From Oxyruncus cristatus (Eukaryota; Chordata; Aves; Passeriformes; Cotingidae), in contig VXAY01007011.1 in NCBI GenBank assembly GCA_013399855.1, positions 577,736 through 641,735 on the forward strand: DNA of 64,000 bases, read 5' to 3'. Position 1 is the stretch's first letter. Every line of letters starts with the position of its first letter. A program made the translations under genes and the position numbers. Below are positions 11,331 through 23,798 of the stretch, in pieces. The notes under the pieces were generated by a model, which did no database searches, was not told where the DNA came from, and saw only the letters and a program-made list of their open reading frames with translations.

Positions 11331-13540
11331 GGGATTTGTAAATAAATAATGTGTCTGCATGTATACCATGTATAAAGTATAGCTTTCATATGTAAAGTTA
11401 AATATGCCCAAAGAAATATAGTTAGAATAAATGGGATTGTAAAACATTTCTTTTGCTCACTGGATTAATCCCTTATAGTTTAGGGAATAGATTGCATGTT
11501 CTGTATGAAAGGTTGTTCGTTTTAACCCTTAGGAGAGACATCATACATTGTGCTGGTGAGTAAATTTGTTAATAGCTTTGAAAAAAAGAAGCTTCTTCCT
11601 GCTGCAGAGCAGGAGGTGGGATTCTGCACTGGGTCCTGGGGGCCCCTGTGCTGGGGCCTGGAGAGCCTCCTTCTCAACCCAGCAGGTAATGCAGAGAAGA
11701 TGTTACCTACCATTCCTTGATTGGAAATGCATGGAGATGGTAAGTCTGATTCTTTGGGTTTGGATCCTGCTTGTAAGAAACAAGTCTAGTGATACTTTCA
11801 TTTCAATTAAAAACAAACAAACAAACAAAAAAACCCAAACAAAAAAAATATCTAAAGTATTGGGGTAGAGGTGTTGCATATATTATAATGAGCACCAGAG
11901 GACACAGGATGTGTTCATTCCCAAGCTGCATGATTATTTCGTGTTGTGAAGGGTTAGCTTTTCAATTGCAAAGCTTAATCACTTTTCAAATGAATATTTC
12001 ATAACAGTTATTTTTTCATCAAATATACAATGGCATGCTTATTTTGTGCCTCATGTGGTAGACATTAGTTTTCAGCAGCTTTAAATTCCTTTTATTTCCC
12101 CTCATCTCCTATTCTTGTTTTCAGCCATGGAAGAGCAAGAAAATACTTGGGAATGTTTCCTGACAAGTGGCTAATCTTGTGGCTGAGAGCTAGGAAGAAC
12201 CCAGAAATTTTAGTAAAATCAGTCCCAAATTCTTGAAACATTCTATTTTATTTCATGCTGAGTGCAGCTTTTGTGACTGATTTAAAATATTTTAAATGTA
12301 ATTTAAAATGAAAACACAACTGTTAAAAACCTCTGCCACTAGTAGGAAATCCTGTTTAGTGATACAGCACAGCTGTAGTGCTCTCTTATTACTTTTTGTT
12401 TCCGGATGATGAAAAGTTATCATAAAAAATACAAGTGGTTGATTGATTACCTTTTAGTACAGCTTCTTTTTGCTATAAGAGTTGAGAAGGGGGGGGTATA
12501 TATAGCTACATTTACACTTCTGTAGTGATTTGTATAGGTATTTGAACATTGTCCTGGCTTAGGGCAAATTTTGGATAGCAACAAGGTGGTGCAATTGCCC
12601 TGTTACATAGCCTCCAGACCTTGAACTGGGGGAGTTTCTGTAGCATGACTGCTTTCTGGATCTCTTTGAGCACTTTGGCAGATGGATGAAAATTCAACAA
12701 ACTTGGAGGTTTTCAATTATATTAATGAGTCAAGCTGGCTTGAAAATATGAGAGATGCAAAGCTGACTTAAAGGCACTCTCAGCACTTTTTTTCTGTTCT
12801 TTTATTCAAGAATTCCTTTGGTACTCACCTGTCCAGTCCGTTCAAAATTAATTTTTTTTCTTTGAAGTATGCAATAAAAGAAATATTTATAAAAATATCA
12901 AATGTTGTTTTGACTAGACAGACTGCTTATTTTTCCTGTCTAGCTATTTTGTTCTCATACTTTACAATATATTTCAGAGTGCACTTTGAAGCCAACAGAA
13001 TACAGTATTTGTCATTTTTCCTTCAAAACAATAAATCTCTAAAACTCATTTAATCATATATATAAGGCACAAGATAGTCTGAAATTGAGAGCAGTGCAAT
13101 GCACTGTGCCTGTGCCCACCTGTACTAAACCTGTGGTTTGAATGTAAAAGCTGCACACAATTGATACTCTTCCTAGAAGGAGTATTTTAGGGGATTTTCC
13201 AGCCATGTACTCCTCTATATTGGAGAGTAATGTTCAAAAGGACGCTGGAATCTTTCACAAATAGACATGTGATAAAGGCTTGGAAGTTCCTGACTCTTTC
13301 AACTCTTATTATGTGGCTGGTGGTCTTAAGCTGCAAGTACACAATTCACTGTTAGTGTACACTGTCACATGGAGAATTCAGGTTTCTTCATAATTTCATG
13401 GTTTTTAGTGCATAAAACAATTTGCAAAAATAGTTGCCTTGCTGTTCAGAATTACGTAGTGTTGGGTTTCTGCTGTTACTACTCTGATGTTATAAACAAA
13501 ATAGAGTTAATCTATATGACTGGAGGGGGAGTGTGCTGAC
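11331..13540. other. Unique non-coding DNA
   Basis: AT-rich sequence with an (AAAC)n-like tract at 11809-11849 and a G run near 12490. A consensus donor on the minus strand ends at about 12829 (motif GGACAG followed by GTGAGT), but there is no convincing acceptor or open frame to make an exon with it. Confidence 0.5.
11809..11849 (+). repeat. A-rich (AAAC)n tract
   Basis: Repeated AAAC units pass into AAACCC and poly-A. Such A/C tracts are common in bird DNA. No element body is recognised upstream. Confidence 0.8.
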
Positions 13541-13733
13541 CTCACAAACATCAGTGAATTTCTTCTCACAACAGTCCTGAGAGGTAGGAAGTTGTATTAT
13601 TACAGTCCCTGCTGAATATCCGTGGCACAGGAAGATGAATTGATTTGCCCAAGGTCATGGAGGAAGTGAGAAGCATATATGGAATTGCATCCAGATATTC
13701 TGCATCCTGGTAGATACCTTAACCACAGGACGA
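13541..13733 (-). repeat. MIR SINE fragment
   Basis: Read on the minus strand the segment follows the MIR consensus in order: a GTGGTTAAGGTA-like start, TGCAGAAT, then the core words TGACCTTGGGCAAATCA, TTCCTGTGCC, and finally a TACCTCTCAGGACTGTTGTGAG tail equivalent to the MIR 3' part. Several indels and many substitutions show great age. MIRs are amniote-wide tRNA-derived SINEs mobilised by L2 LINEs. Confidence 0.75.
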
Positions 13734-16182
13734 TAACCCCTTAATATTTGTGATTTTCTTTGCTTAACTAGGTGGTCTTCATTTTGTGTCTTAAAGCCTT
13801 GTTTTGCCTTTTGACGATCCTCATCCAGTGTGCCTTTTGTCCTGAATAGAAACGTAGTGAAAAAGGCTTTTTAGGGACTTCAGGTTTAAGTGCCATCTGT
13901 TCTTTCATATATATTAATTCTGAGATTATAGATAGTTGCACTTTGTTTGGGCAGGTAAATCTGAATGTTGAAAATGCAATGTAAGCAAAAGACGTTCAGT
14001 TATTTTATTTCATTAATATAGTTTTCTCCCAATGTTTTTGTGGCAGAGAATTCATCACAATAAAGGATTAAACTGCCAAAAGAATATTAGCTGTTAGTGG
14101 TGTGCTGATTCATTTTATGCTTTCGTGTGTTCAGAGTCACTGTGCTCCACAGCAAGCAGGAGATGGGGCTGTCCAAGGGGAGAACCGCAGTGACCATTAG
14201 CAGTTGATTAAAAGGGAAGTGTATGCAGTGAGGAACTGCTCATAAATTATGTCCTTCCAGCTGTAGTTTATCTGCGTAAAAGGAGCTGCCAGCATCCTTA
14301 TTTGTTCATTCGGCATCTGAAGACGTGTGCATAGTCAAAAAGCATTAGGTCTGTAATCTTAGTCTGTAGTCTTAGTCTGTACTAAGTGTCTGCACGCGCT
14401 TGGCTTGTACATACAAGAGGTACGTGGGCTACTTGTGGTGGACTTCATCTGGCTGTGAGCCCTGTAGAGAAGAGGATGCAGAGCAGCTGGTGGGACTGGC
14501 CCAGGCGGTGGCCTGCCCTCAAGGTCTGCCTGCTCATAGGACCATACAGGAGGTTCCCTCTTTCCTGTCCGGATAGTGAATGATTTGGCTATGGGGAAAT
14601 CTGCATTCAGTCTTTGCAGCTCATGGTCAAAGTGGATTTTCAATCACTAGCCCGAGGCACACACTTAATATATAGAGTGCCTTGATGTGGTGCCCTGCTT
14701 TGCCACAGACACGTTTGAACCTCAAAGACATCTCCTAGCTCTATAGATGACAGAGAACAATAATGTAGAATGGTTTTTTTCTCCTCTTCATTCAGTATTT
14801 ATATTCGGTTTCTCTTTACACTAGAAAGAAAGTACTGAAAAGTTACATGAAGTGAATTCAAGTCAAAGGTGTTTAACGTATGTGAAGGAAATGAAGCTTA
14901 GATTTCAAGCAGTGATCAATGAAGTATAGTATTGTATGATCATTACCGAGCAATAAAGCTTGGAAAGGAATTATCACAAGGATGTATATGCCATTCATCA
15001 TACCCTTTTAATACCCCTTTTTCTTGCTCGCTTTCTTTTTATTGTCCCCTATGTTTTATATTCTTTGATCCTATATATGGGAACGAAGTTCCCTCCTTCT
15101 GCCTGACATTTTCACCTACTGTTATACAATGCCAGCTTAGAAGAGTACTTCAGGGGAAGAAAGTCTGTATACTCTGCGTTAAAACTTTGAATAGAATTAA
15201 AAGACCTTACACTTCAGGTTTTGTAAATTTTGTGAGAAATCCTGCTGTATTGTGTCTATTCTGAATGCTGTCAGAAAGTCAGTGGCTTTGCTGAAAAACA
15301 AACATTAAAACTGGAATAAAATATCAGCTCTAGATTTACTGTAAGTGAAAACTTCCATAATATCAAAACATAACTTGTACCTTACTTGCTACAGGAGGAC
15401 AATGGTGGGAGGCATCAGGGTTCCTTCAATTCCGTTTTCTTTGTGCCCTGATCAGTGACCAAGGCTGCCAAATGTTTATTCCTGTATATCAGACAAAAGT
15501 AATTAACTACCCATGTGCACGTAAAGAGGCTTGAGAGCCTGAGATGAAAGAAGCAATGCTATAAATGTCCTCTCACGGCCTCTCAGGCCAGCATTCCACA
15601 GGTTTTGGCACACTTTGCTTAGATCTGAAGTTGGCATTATCCAGTGAATCTGGATGGACATCAGTCCCTGAAGTGGTATATCACAGCAGTACTTCTGCTG
15701 AGGCAATGGGGTTAATAGTAATCAATTTAGGGCTTGAAGCATATGCAGACTGAAACATAAACTTATAAAGTTTTTATTTGACGATGAGCAAGTGCACCGG
15801 CCCGATTTCAGAAGGAAGGGTGACTCAGCCGTATCCTTGAATTGATGTATCAGGCTTCAGTGACATGCTAAGATTTGATGACAGATCTATTAAGGAGAAA
15901 AAAATAGTAATTTATAATTTCTGGAATAAATTAGCATGTACTATTATACCCTAGAAGCTTTTTCTTTGTGGTTTGGCTTTTTTTTTTTTCTTTTTTTTTT
16001 TGTAAATAGCATTTAAAAGATATTTACAGCGTCATTTCAAAAGAACAGAACTTTGAGGAATCTGCCTTGAAATGTTCTTAATTAAGATGCAAAGAAATTT
16101 ATCTCAGTGCACTGTGTAGATATTAATCAGCGTAGGTGGAAAATGGGAACATACATGATTTGTGATAGTATTTTACCTTCAA
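13734..16182. other. Unique non-coding DNA
   Basis: No supported gene. A 13-bp unit (TCTTAGTCTGTAG) is repeated imperfectly around 14355-14385. The ORFs at 14359-14643 and 14932-15264 have no recognisable motif. Confidence 0.5.
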
Positions 16183-16400
16183 ACCTTGAAAACAGCTTAA
16201 AATGAAACACTCTTAAATCCCCTGTCACCCCAAACAATATAACACACCATTTTGACTCTCTAATTACCAAGCCTAATTTGTTAATTTCAAAGGGGAGCAC
16301 AGCAGCCTATGAAGGCTCGCAGGACTCTTTTGAAAAGAGCAATGCGGTATAATTAAAATGATCAAGTGGATCTAATTCCAGCTGGGGGGGGGGATTGGGG
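16183..16400. promoter_or_regulatory. Candidate conserved regulatory block
   Basis: Contains TAATTA at 16261-16266, further TTAATT and TAATTAAAATGATCAA words near 16350-16365, and a 15-bp inverted repeat CTCTTTTGAAAAGAG at 16325-16339. The mix of homeodomain-type sites in complex unique sequence resembles vertebrate developmental enhancers. It ends at a G run (about 16385-16393). Function is inference. Confidence 0.3.
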
Positions 16401-19400
16401 GGAGGATGTCTTCCCTCGTAAGGTTACTTCAAATTGAATTGGAGTTGGCATATATAGCCTTTAATGAGGTAACATCCCCAGATAAAACATCTGACTTGCT
16501 GTTTATTTTAGCCTACATTTATTTGCAGACTTTCATAGTTAGAGAGCTCTAATGGTCCTACCAACCCGAGTGCTGCTTCCAGCGTAGCAACTAGCCTGCT
16601 GCACGGCTGTGGGAGAGCATTACGCTCTCGATGGTGAAATTGGTTTATGTATGTTTCTGATGCATCCATCACTGTGACAACTACACTTGAGAAAAAGCAA
16701 AATGCAGAAGTGATGCTCCTTGTATCTCTTTCCATGGGTAGTGGTGGTGAAAGCATTAATTAAAGAGACCATTTCCTTCAATGGTTTGCCTCCATGGGGT
16801 AGCTGTATCACAGCCAGAGTTAAGCTTCAGCTGACTTTTGAACAGAATTTTCCTGGTAAATACTTTCCACCCATATTTTTGTGGGTGTATACAGATGTGA
16901 TTTCCCAGTGGACACCCATATTCCAAAATGTTCCTGTTCGTTCAGGGGCTGGGAGTGTCTGGCTTGTGGGGATGGTGTTTAGGGGTGGGTTTGGTTATTC
17001 GTTGGTTGATTATGGAGTGAGGGGGCGTTCACTGGTTTGGTTTAGTGTCCCCTTCCCACCCCCCTGACCCCGACTTGGGTGAATGCGTGAGCATCATTCT
17101 GGGCTTTAAACTCCTGTATGACTGTAGTTCTGTCCCGTGTTAAAAAGATAAATACCTAATCGGGATAACTTCCTAATCAAAGCACTTCAGATTGACTACA
17201 GTAGGAGGTTTCTTGTTTTGTTTTGACTCTTCTAGGTGTTTTATCTTATAATGCCCTGTAATAATAAAGCCATATGAATCCTCAGCTTATTATTCATATT
17301 CCTCAGTGTGCCACAAAGGAGGCATTATGGAGCCTTGCATTTTAAAATAAAACATTCTGTGAAGAATATGAAACTTCTCTAGCAAAGAGCCTTGGTGATG
17401 AAAGCCTATGGCAGGAGGACAATGGGGAGAGGGGAAGGAGGGAGTGGCTACCCCAGGGATGAAGTTTGAGGGCAGGGGGGACAATGCCACTTTCCTTTTG
17501 TTTCTGGGCAGACCTTTACACTTTCACCCCCACCTATCTGTTTTGACCCATCTCCTGGTGGAGTGGGTGGGCTCTAGTTGATAGACACTTGAGCTCAGAG
17601 GAGACAAAAGTGAGTGCCTGACAGGCACTTCCCTACTTAGCTCAGTGGTGGTTTTGTATGGAAAGGCAGTACTAATTCTGTGACTACTTGGTATCACCTG
17701 GGAGGGCAAAGGTTAATGTTTCAAAGGAGGAGGAAAAGCTGTTTATATGCAAGTGACACTGAAAGGAGATATGAATGTTTTAATACCCGTGGCCAAGGCC
17801 AGTGGGTTGTACTACACACACACGTTCCATTTTGGCTGGACCCCTTCTGAGCACCAGTTGTCTAGACTGTGGAAATGTAGCAGAGGTCTGCATTAACAAG
17901 TACATCATAATGGTTCTCTCTTTCTTTTCTTGTGTACACAGTAAATATAATAAATAAATATAAATAAGAAGAGACCAGAAAGAATTCGGTAATGATACAT
18001 GGCCTCTTATTGTAATCATCTTAGCAAGCCACTGTTGCCTGTGATGTCTGATGTGATTGTAAACTAATACTGTATTTTCTATGCAGATTGGCAAATGAAC
18101 ATCAGCAAAACTGCCAGCATCTGTAAAGAGGGTAGTTTCTAATATTTTTTGTTTCTGTTGATCCTGAACAGTGTTAGCAGCATTTGCAACAGAAAACAAT
18201 CAAGAGTAAGCATGAAAAGGAATCCTCCTTCTCATGTGGTCGGTTTTTTTGCTTTCTTGGCTTGCTTTTATTGTATTGCGCTCAAGAAAGACATGGTTAA
18301 AGAAAGACTGATTCTGTCTACAGCATTCTGAACTAATTACTTTCCCACTACTCAGTAAAAGGCAGAAATAGGTAGCTGCAGTAAAACAAAAGTAAGGGGG
18401 GGAGAGTATTAGTAAACATTTCTAATATGCTAGTCCTGCGTCCACCAACCAATTATTAGAAGCCTTTGATGTCCGATGTTCTCATATTATTCATGACAAA
18501 TATTTAAAAAGAAAAGAAGCACAGTCGGACGGAGATGAGAAGTGCAAATTATGAAACAAAAGTATAAAACAAATCTGTATAATTCAGTAGATACAGCATT
18601 CAGTGGATATGCTTGTCAGCTGTAGATCAATAATTCAGTGCAATGTAATTATTTTGTGCATTTTGTATTTTTTAATTTCTTGTGTGTAATTTGATGTAGG
18701 TAATAACAAGAATAATGTTCACAACTCTGCTTCTTAACGATGTAAAGCCTGTACTTGTTGATAGGAAAAATGCCATGTAAGACAAGTGGATTACACTAAG
18801 ATTTGAAATCTTTTTGTTTCTTTAGCATGTCTAGCAACTACTGAGCCAAGTATATAGAAGCCTTTACCCTCCTAGGTCAGATTCCAGCAAAGCCGTCTTG
18901 CTTTTATAGAATAATGCCATACGGCAAACTGACTCAGCTTTAAGCACTGCATATGGTCCCGAGGGGAGAAATTACCCATCCAAATGACGGGTGGATGGCA
19001 GGCAGGCAAGTTAGAATGTAGCTGCAGTGTGCTCATATTCTGTTTCACTAGGGCTGCAAACATTCAAAATAGCTGCTTGGTGTATTTGAATTTGATCCTC
19101 ATAACAGTAAGGAGCATGAGGGGATTGGAAATAAAATAAGAACAATAGCTATTTCTCTTTACGCTGCTTCTGTAAAGTACTTGTGATACATTGCAGGGAA
19201 TTAATGTCTTTTGGCATGGTTTATTTCATTTTCCAGAGTGGATCTGGTAAGTGAATGGGAATCAAATACAATTATAATGGCCCATTTCTCTTCCCTAAAT
19301 AAAGTTTGGTATTCTCATATTAACTCGTATGTCAGTAGTTGCTTAGTTCACATGAGTAAAAGTCAGTTTATAATAGCAAGGAATTTGACTAATTTTTTCA

Positions 19401-22400
19401 TACTGGAGCTTTTCTTGGGAACCTACAGCAGTAAAGAATCCTGGTTGGGTTTCAGTCCACATTAAATGAGTAGAATAGTGGAAGGTGAATTTACAGATTC
19501 TGTGCTTTGAAAGAAATAAGAAGTAAATATCAAGCCCCAAATGGTGTGTTAAAAACAGAGAAAATATTCTGCGGACAATCCCAGTCATTTTGTTAATTTG
19601 ATAAAATAAACTGCAAATACCGTGAACTTTGAGTAAATCCAGTCATGTTTGATAAATTCATTAGTTGAAGTGTATTAGCTGTAGCTGTCCTGCAGTCTTG
19701 CAGTGCTCAAACATTATCATTTATCCTACCTGTTTGTTTGGGGTTTTGTTGAATAATTTTGTTGTTCTGGTTTACCTTCTTATGGTACAATTATAAATTG
19801 GGTGACATGACAAGGTGCTTACTGGTAGTTGTCTAAAGGATATTATGCTTCAGTTAGTGGCAGCGTCACTGTAGTCACTGAAGGACTGAGGCTGGAGTAG
19901 CAGGCTGAGACTTCAGGTGTGAAGAGGCAATGAAGTTCTTCCAGGAGGGCTGCTGAAGTCTGAGAGGTTCAGTAGTGGCACTGTGATGTGCTCTCCCCCT
20001 GCAATCTCAGTGGCTTTTGTCTTCCTGACTGGTTGTCAGGTGCCCACAGTGCTGGAAGTCTCCTCCTTGGTGCTGGGGTCTGAGAGTCGCTGCCTCTCCA
20101 TCACCCCTGCTGAGGTCCACCTCTGCCTCATCCTTGCAGTAAGCACTTGTGAAGCTGTGAGAGAGATTGTGACATGTTTCTTCCTGTCACAGGCATGACT
20201 GTCTTTCCAAGTGATCTTTGCTTTGAGAGGCAGTTTATCAAGGAATTGATACACTGCTTTGTTTTGCTTGTGTGTATTTTAATTTCTGGCGCATCCAGTC
20301 TTGATTATTATAACCAGGCAGGTGAAACCCTTGGGTTCACTTGCATGTATGGCAATGTTGACTCCTCCTAAAATCTTGGAAAGTGTAAAAACTGTAGATT
20401 GCACTCTGTACCCTCCTAGGTTTTTCAGAACTTGTCTGGATGTGCTAGTAGTGTTGAAATGTTAAAGAATTTACTTCACCTACTGAGGGGCAGAATATAG
20501 GATGCTATTCATACTGCCTTCCTTTTTGAGCTAGAAAACCAGTTTTTGCATTCCTTGTGTGGTATGATCGTGTCAAATCCTAGAATTAACTGATGTTGAA
20601 GATATTTACATTTCTAAAGATTCCTACTGAAACGAGAAATTTGTAGGTATTGTAGGGAATAGCACTGGTTTCAGTGCAAGCTTGAGCCATTGTCATCTTC
20701 ACAGTCTTGAGTAAATAACAGCACCATCCTGGAAACTTTTTGAAGAAGTCAATCTAATTTAAAAAATATTGTGGGTTTGGACCAGCTTCTTCAGTTTTCA
20801 CTATTTATGAAGGTAGCAACCTTTTCCCTAAATTTCATATGCTATGTTTGCAATGAAATGAGCATATTTGTGAAATAACACCACCATACGCAAAATAGAT
20901 TTTTAAAATTAATCTTATATTCAGATAAATGTTTATTTTAATAAGCACAGTTGTGTAGGCACTGAAATATCAAACCTAGGCTGCAGTAATCATTCAACAC
21001 CTTTTTCCCCTCCCCAAATTGCATGCTGCGGTTCTTTCAAGTGCTTGTCGTAAATATTACTGTGACTGCAAAGTATTTAGGTTCTCTCCAGATCTATTGT
21101 TGCATTGACCTCATGCATTATCTGTACCCATTCTTCTTTTGGAGTGTGTGTGTGGAATCAGTTCTCTAATTTCAGTAGAGCACCAGTGTGAAGTTGTGTA
21201 TTTTCTTCTTATTGAAGTAAGGCTAAAAGCTGATAAGAGAAGTCTTTAAAATCCTGTTTTGGACTGAGTACTAGATTATATGCTTGAAAGGAAGTGAAAA
21301 GGTATCTTTTACTGATGACAACCAGGACAGATGGAATTCCCTTGCTAGGCTAACCTAATTTTTCAGGTTGCTTTCAAAAAAGCACTACAGTTGCAACCGT
21401 TCAAAGATATTACTCACTGAATCAATGGAAAGGAAATTTTCGTATAAAAGGCACAAAAATAAATTATTTTTAAAAATGTTGGGTTTTATGAATTTTTTTC
21501 TATTAATTTTATTTCATTTACTGCTTAAACTTGCCTCATTGGAACTTAAGAACATCTTTAGATTTGAGTGTTTTATTTAAATTTTAGACAGATGGTGAAG
21601 GGAAAAGAGCAAGGGTTACTACATGAATTGCAGAATGAGATGGAGGAATTTGATAGTTCTGGTTTAATATCTGCATTGAAAACCTGTATGTTTTAATTTC
21701 CAGGCATTTAAAAGTTTCATTAGCTTACTTAATATCCAGTACTGATGCTTTCTTATATTCAAACGGTACTTGATGGTTGTATGTACTGGTTATTATGAAC
21801 GCTTGGGTGACCAGCACCTCCTTCCTCTTTCTCGCCTTCAGAGCAGGCTGGTAACTGTCAAGAGCTTTTCCTTTGCAAGTTCCTGTTTCCAGTGAGGACA
21901 CACCTAATAAAGATTTTTTGTGTGTGTGTTTGATTTACATACCCCCACATTTCTGAACATCTAGGTGCAGTTGGCATTGCACAAAATCCATTTTCTATTT
22001 CTTGAAGAGACACTGCTATTTCTTTCTGGAAAGGGCTGGGGACCATTTGGACACCTGTTTGGACTTCTACTGTGTGTCTGTCTTCTTCTGCATTGTTAGT
22101 GGGAGCTGGAAGAAACCTCTGTACTACAGACACTTAATCCCTTTGACATCTTCTAAGGGTGGTAATATTTTTTTCAAAAGTCCCGAAAAACTGGTGTTTT
22201 TCCAGAAAGCTTGAAATTATTAAGCTCATTCTTGAAGCATCTTGATAAGCGATAAAACTACACTATGGTATGTTTTCAGGGAAAATGCACTGTGGAAAAG
22301 TACATCTCTGTACTCTTTGGGTACAACCTCTTTGGGCTGTCTTCTGACAATCCTGCATGGTGGTGGGTCTGCCTGATTTCTTCCATACCCTACTGGTCCT

Positions 22401-23770
22401 TATCTTCAAGGTGTTCACACCAATGCTGGGCAATTGTGCTGCCAGACCCTCATCAGATGATTTCTACCATGTTACCTAGAAGGTGGGATCTTGAGCAGAT
22501 TGATTTGATGGCCAAGAAAATTAGGAGCCTGATTGCCTGGGCGTGGTGATGGATTTCTCAAGGAAGTTCTTGTGTGTCTGTTCATAGAGAGCTCATTTAT
22601 CACCAATATTAGTAATTCCATTTTGGACAGCCCTTACGAGTGTTCACTGAAACACAGGCATGTTTTTCTGCCCTCCTCCTTGTGAGTTTTCTGAGTTGGT
22701 GAACCCGGTGAAGGCTTGGTACATTTGTCTCAGTGTTTTCATTGAGGAAGGCAAAAGAGTGACTGACTATTGACTTGAGTAACTGACTGCTTTGCAATGG
22801 CCGTGATACAGTTCTTGAGAGGATATGCTTTTATGCAAAGTGCCCTTCTTGCCAGTAGACTGACAGAAACTATACATTGAAAATACATTTCTGGTTCATA
22901 TGGTTTACATTTATCTGACCGCAGATTTCAGTTCAGGAGGATGAAGAGACAGTTTGAGCTGATTTGTCTTTTAAGGGTATTGGGAATCTCTGCCTTGACA
23001 TTTGCAAGCTCAGTGCTGCTCAGAGGATCTTCTCACCTTGAAACAGAGACTGTGTGAACGTCCTCTCTTGCTCAGCGGGGTAGTAGTGTGTCTGTGTAAG
23101 TAAACCAAGAAAGGATCCAAGAACATATTTTGTAAGTTAGGTTGCATCTCTGTGTTAGACAAAAGTGAACCTTCCTGTTCCAGGAAAAGAATCAATAACC
23201 TCAAACTAGGTATTCAACTCTTTTAAAACCTACCTGTTTAGACGATAGCATGTTTAAACGGAAAAGCCAGCTCCTCCCAAAACTTCACACTCCCAAGGAC
23301 CAACAGGAAAGGGAAAGGGGATTGCTTACACAGTTGTAAGCAAGATCTCTATTTCCACTAGCAGTTTAAGTAACTTGGCTGTTGAACTTGTTTTTGAAAA
23401 TAGAAAAGTGAAAAGGCCAGGACTGCTAGTAAAATCCCTTTCTCTCTATTGACCTTTTGAAAAAAATGGTATAGTAGGCACTGCTTTGTTTCAATTAGAA
23501 GACAGTCCTCCCATGCTGTGCTTTAATCCTTGTAAAGAGATCTGACACAATCCCATGTGTGTGGGGCCCATAAGGTAAATTTACCTGGGACGCTGAAGTA
23601 AAAGGGGGACAACACACTAAACCAAAAAACCCAAGCACCCCAAACCTTCCTTTTTCATCATCTTTTAAGGGTTAGAAAAAATCAGAATTTATTATTTAAA
23701 TAGATAGCTCTGTGTCAGTAGCACACAGGCTGCTGGGCTTCCCCTACTATTGTTAACATAAAATACTTAC
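16401..23770. other. Unique non-coding DNA
   Basis: Seven kilobases of AT-rich sequence without a supportable gene. The ORFs at 16720-17067, 17780-18199, 19983-20198 and 22265-22549 have no domain signature, splice support or codon pattern that convinces me. The 19850-20190 part is somewhat GC-richer and could be an old element or regulatory sequence, but I could not place it in a family. Confidence 0.5.
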
Positions 23771-23798
23771 CAGCTGCATCTGCTTCATGTCCTGTAGG
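23771..23798 (-). other. Candidate 28-bp micro-exon (unproven)
   Basis: On the minus strand a strong acceptor (CCTTCTGTTTTTCAG) is followed by 28 bases and then a perfect donor, GTAAGTATTTT. Two of three frames are open: PTGHEADAA and LQDMKQMQL. Both splice sites match vertebrate consensus very well for such a short span. Neither peptide is recognised. Sites of this quality also arise by chance in 64 kb, so transcript evidence is needed. Confidence 0.3.

Noticed and set aside
17780..18199. 139-codon minus-strand open frame
   Set aside because: No domain or signal, and it lies in AT-rich unique sequence without splice context.
19850..20190. GC-richer segment with open frames on both strands that could be an old transposon gene
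   Set aside because: No motif of any transposase, integrase, gag or reverse transcriptase could be seen.
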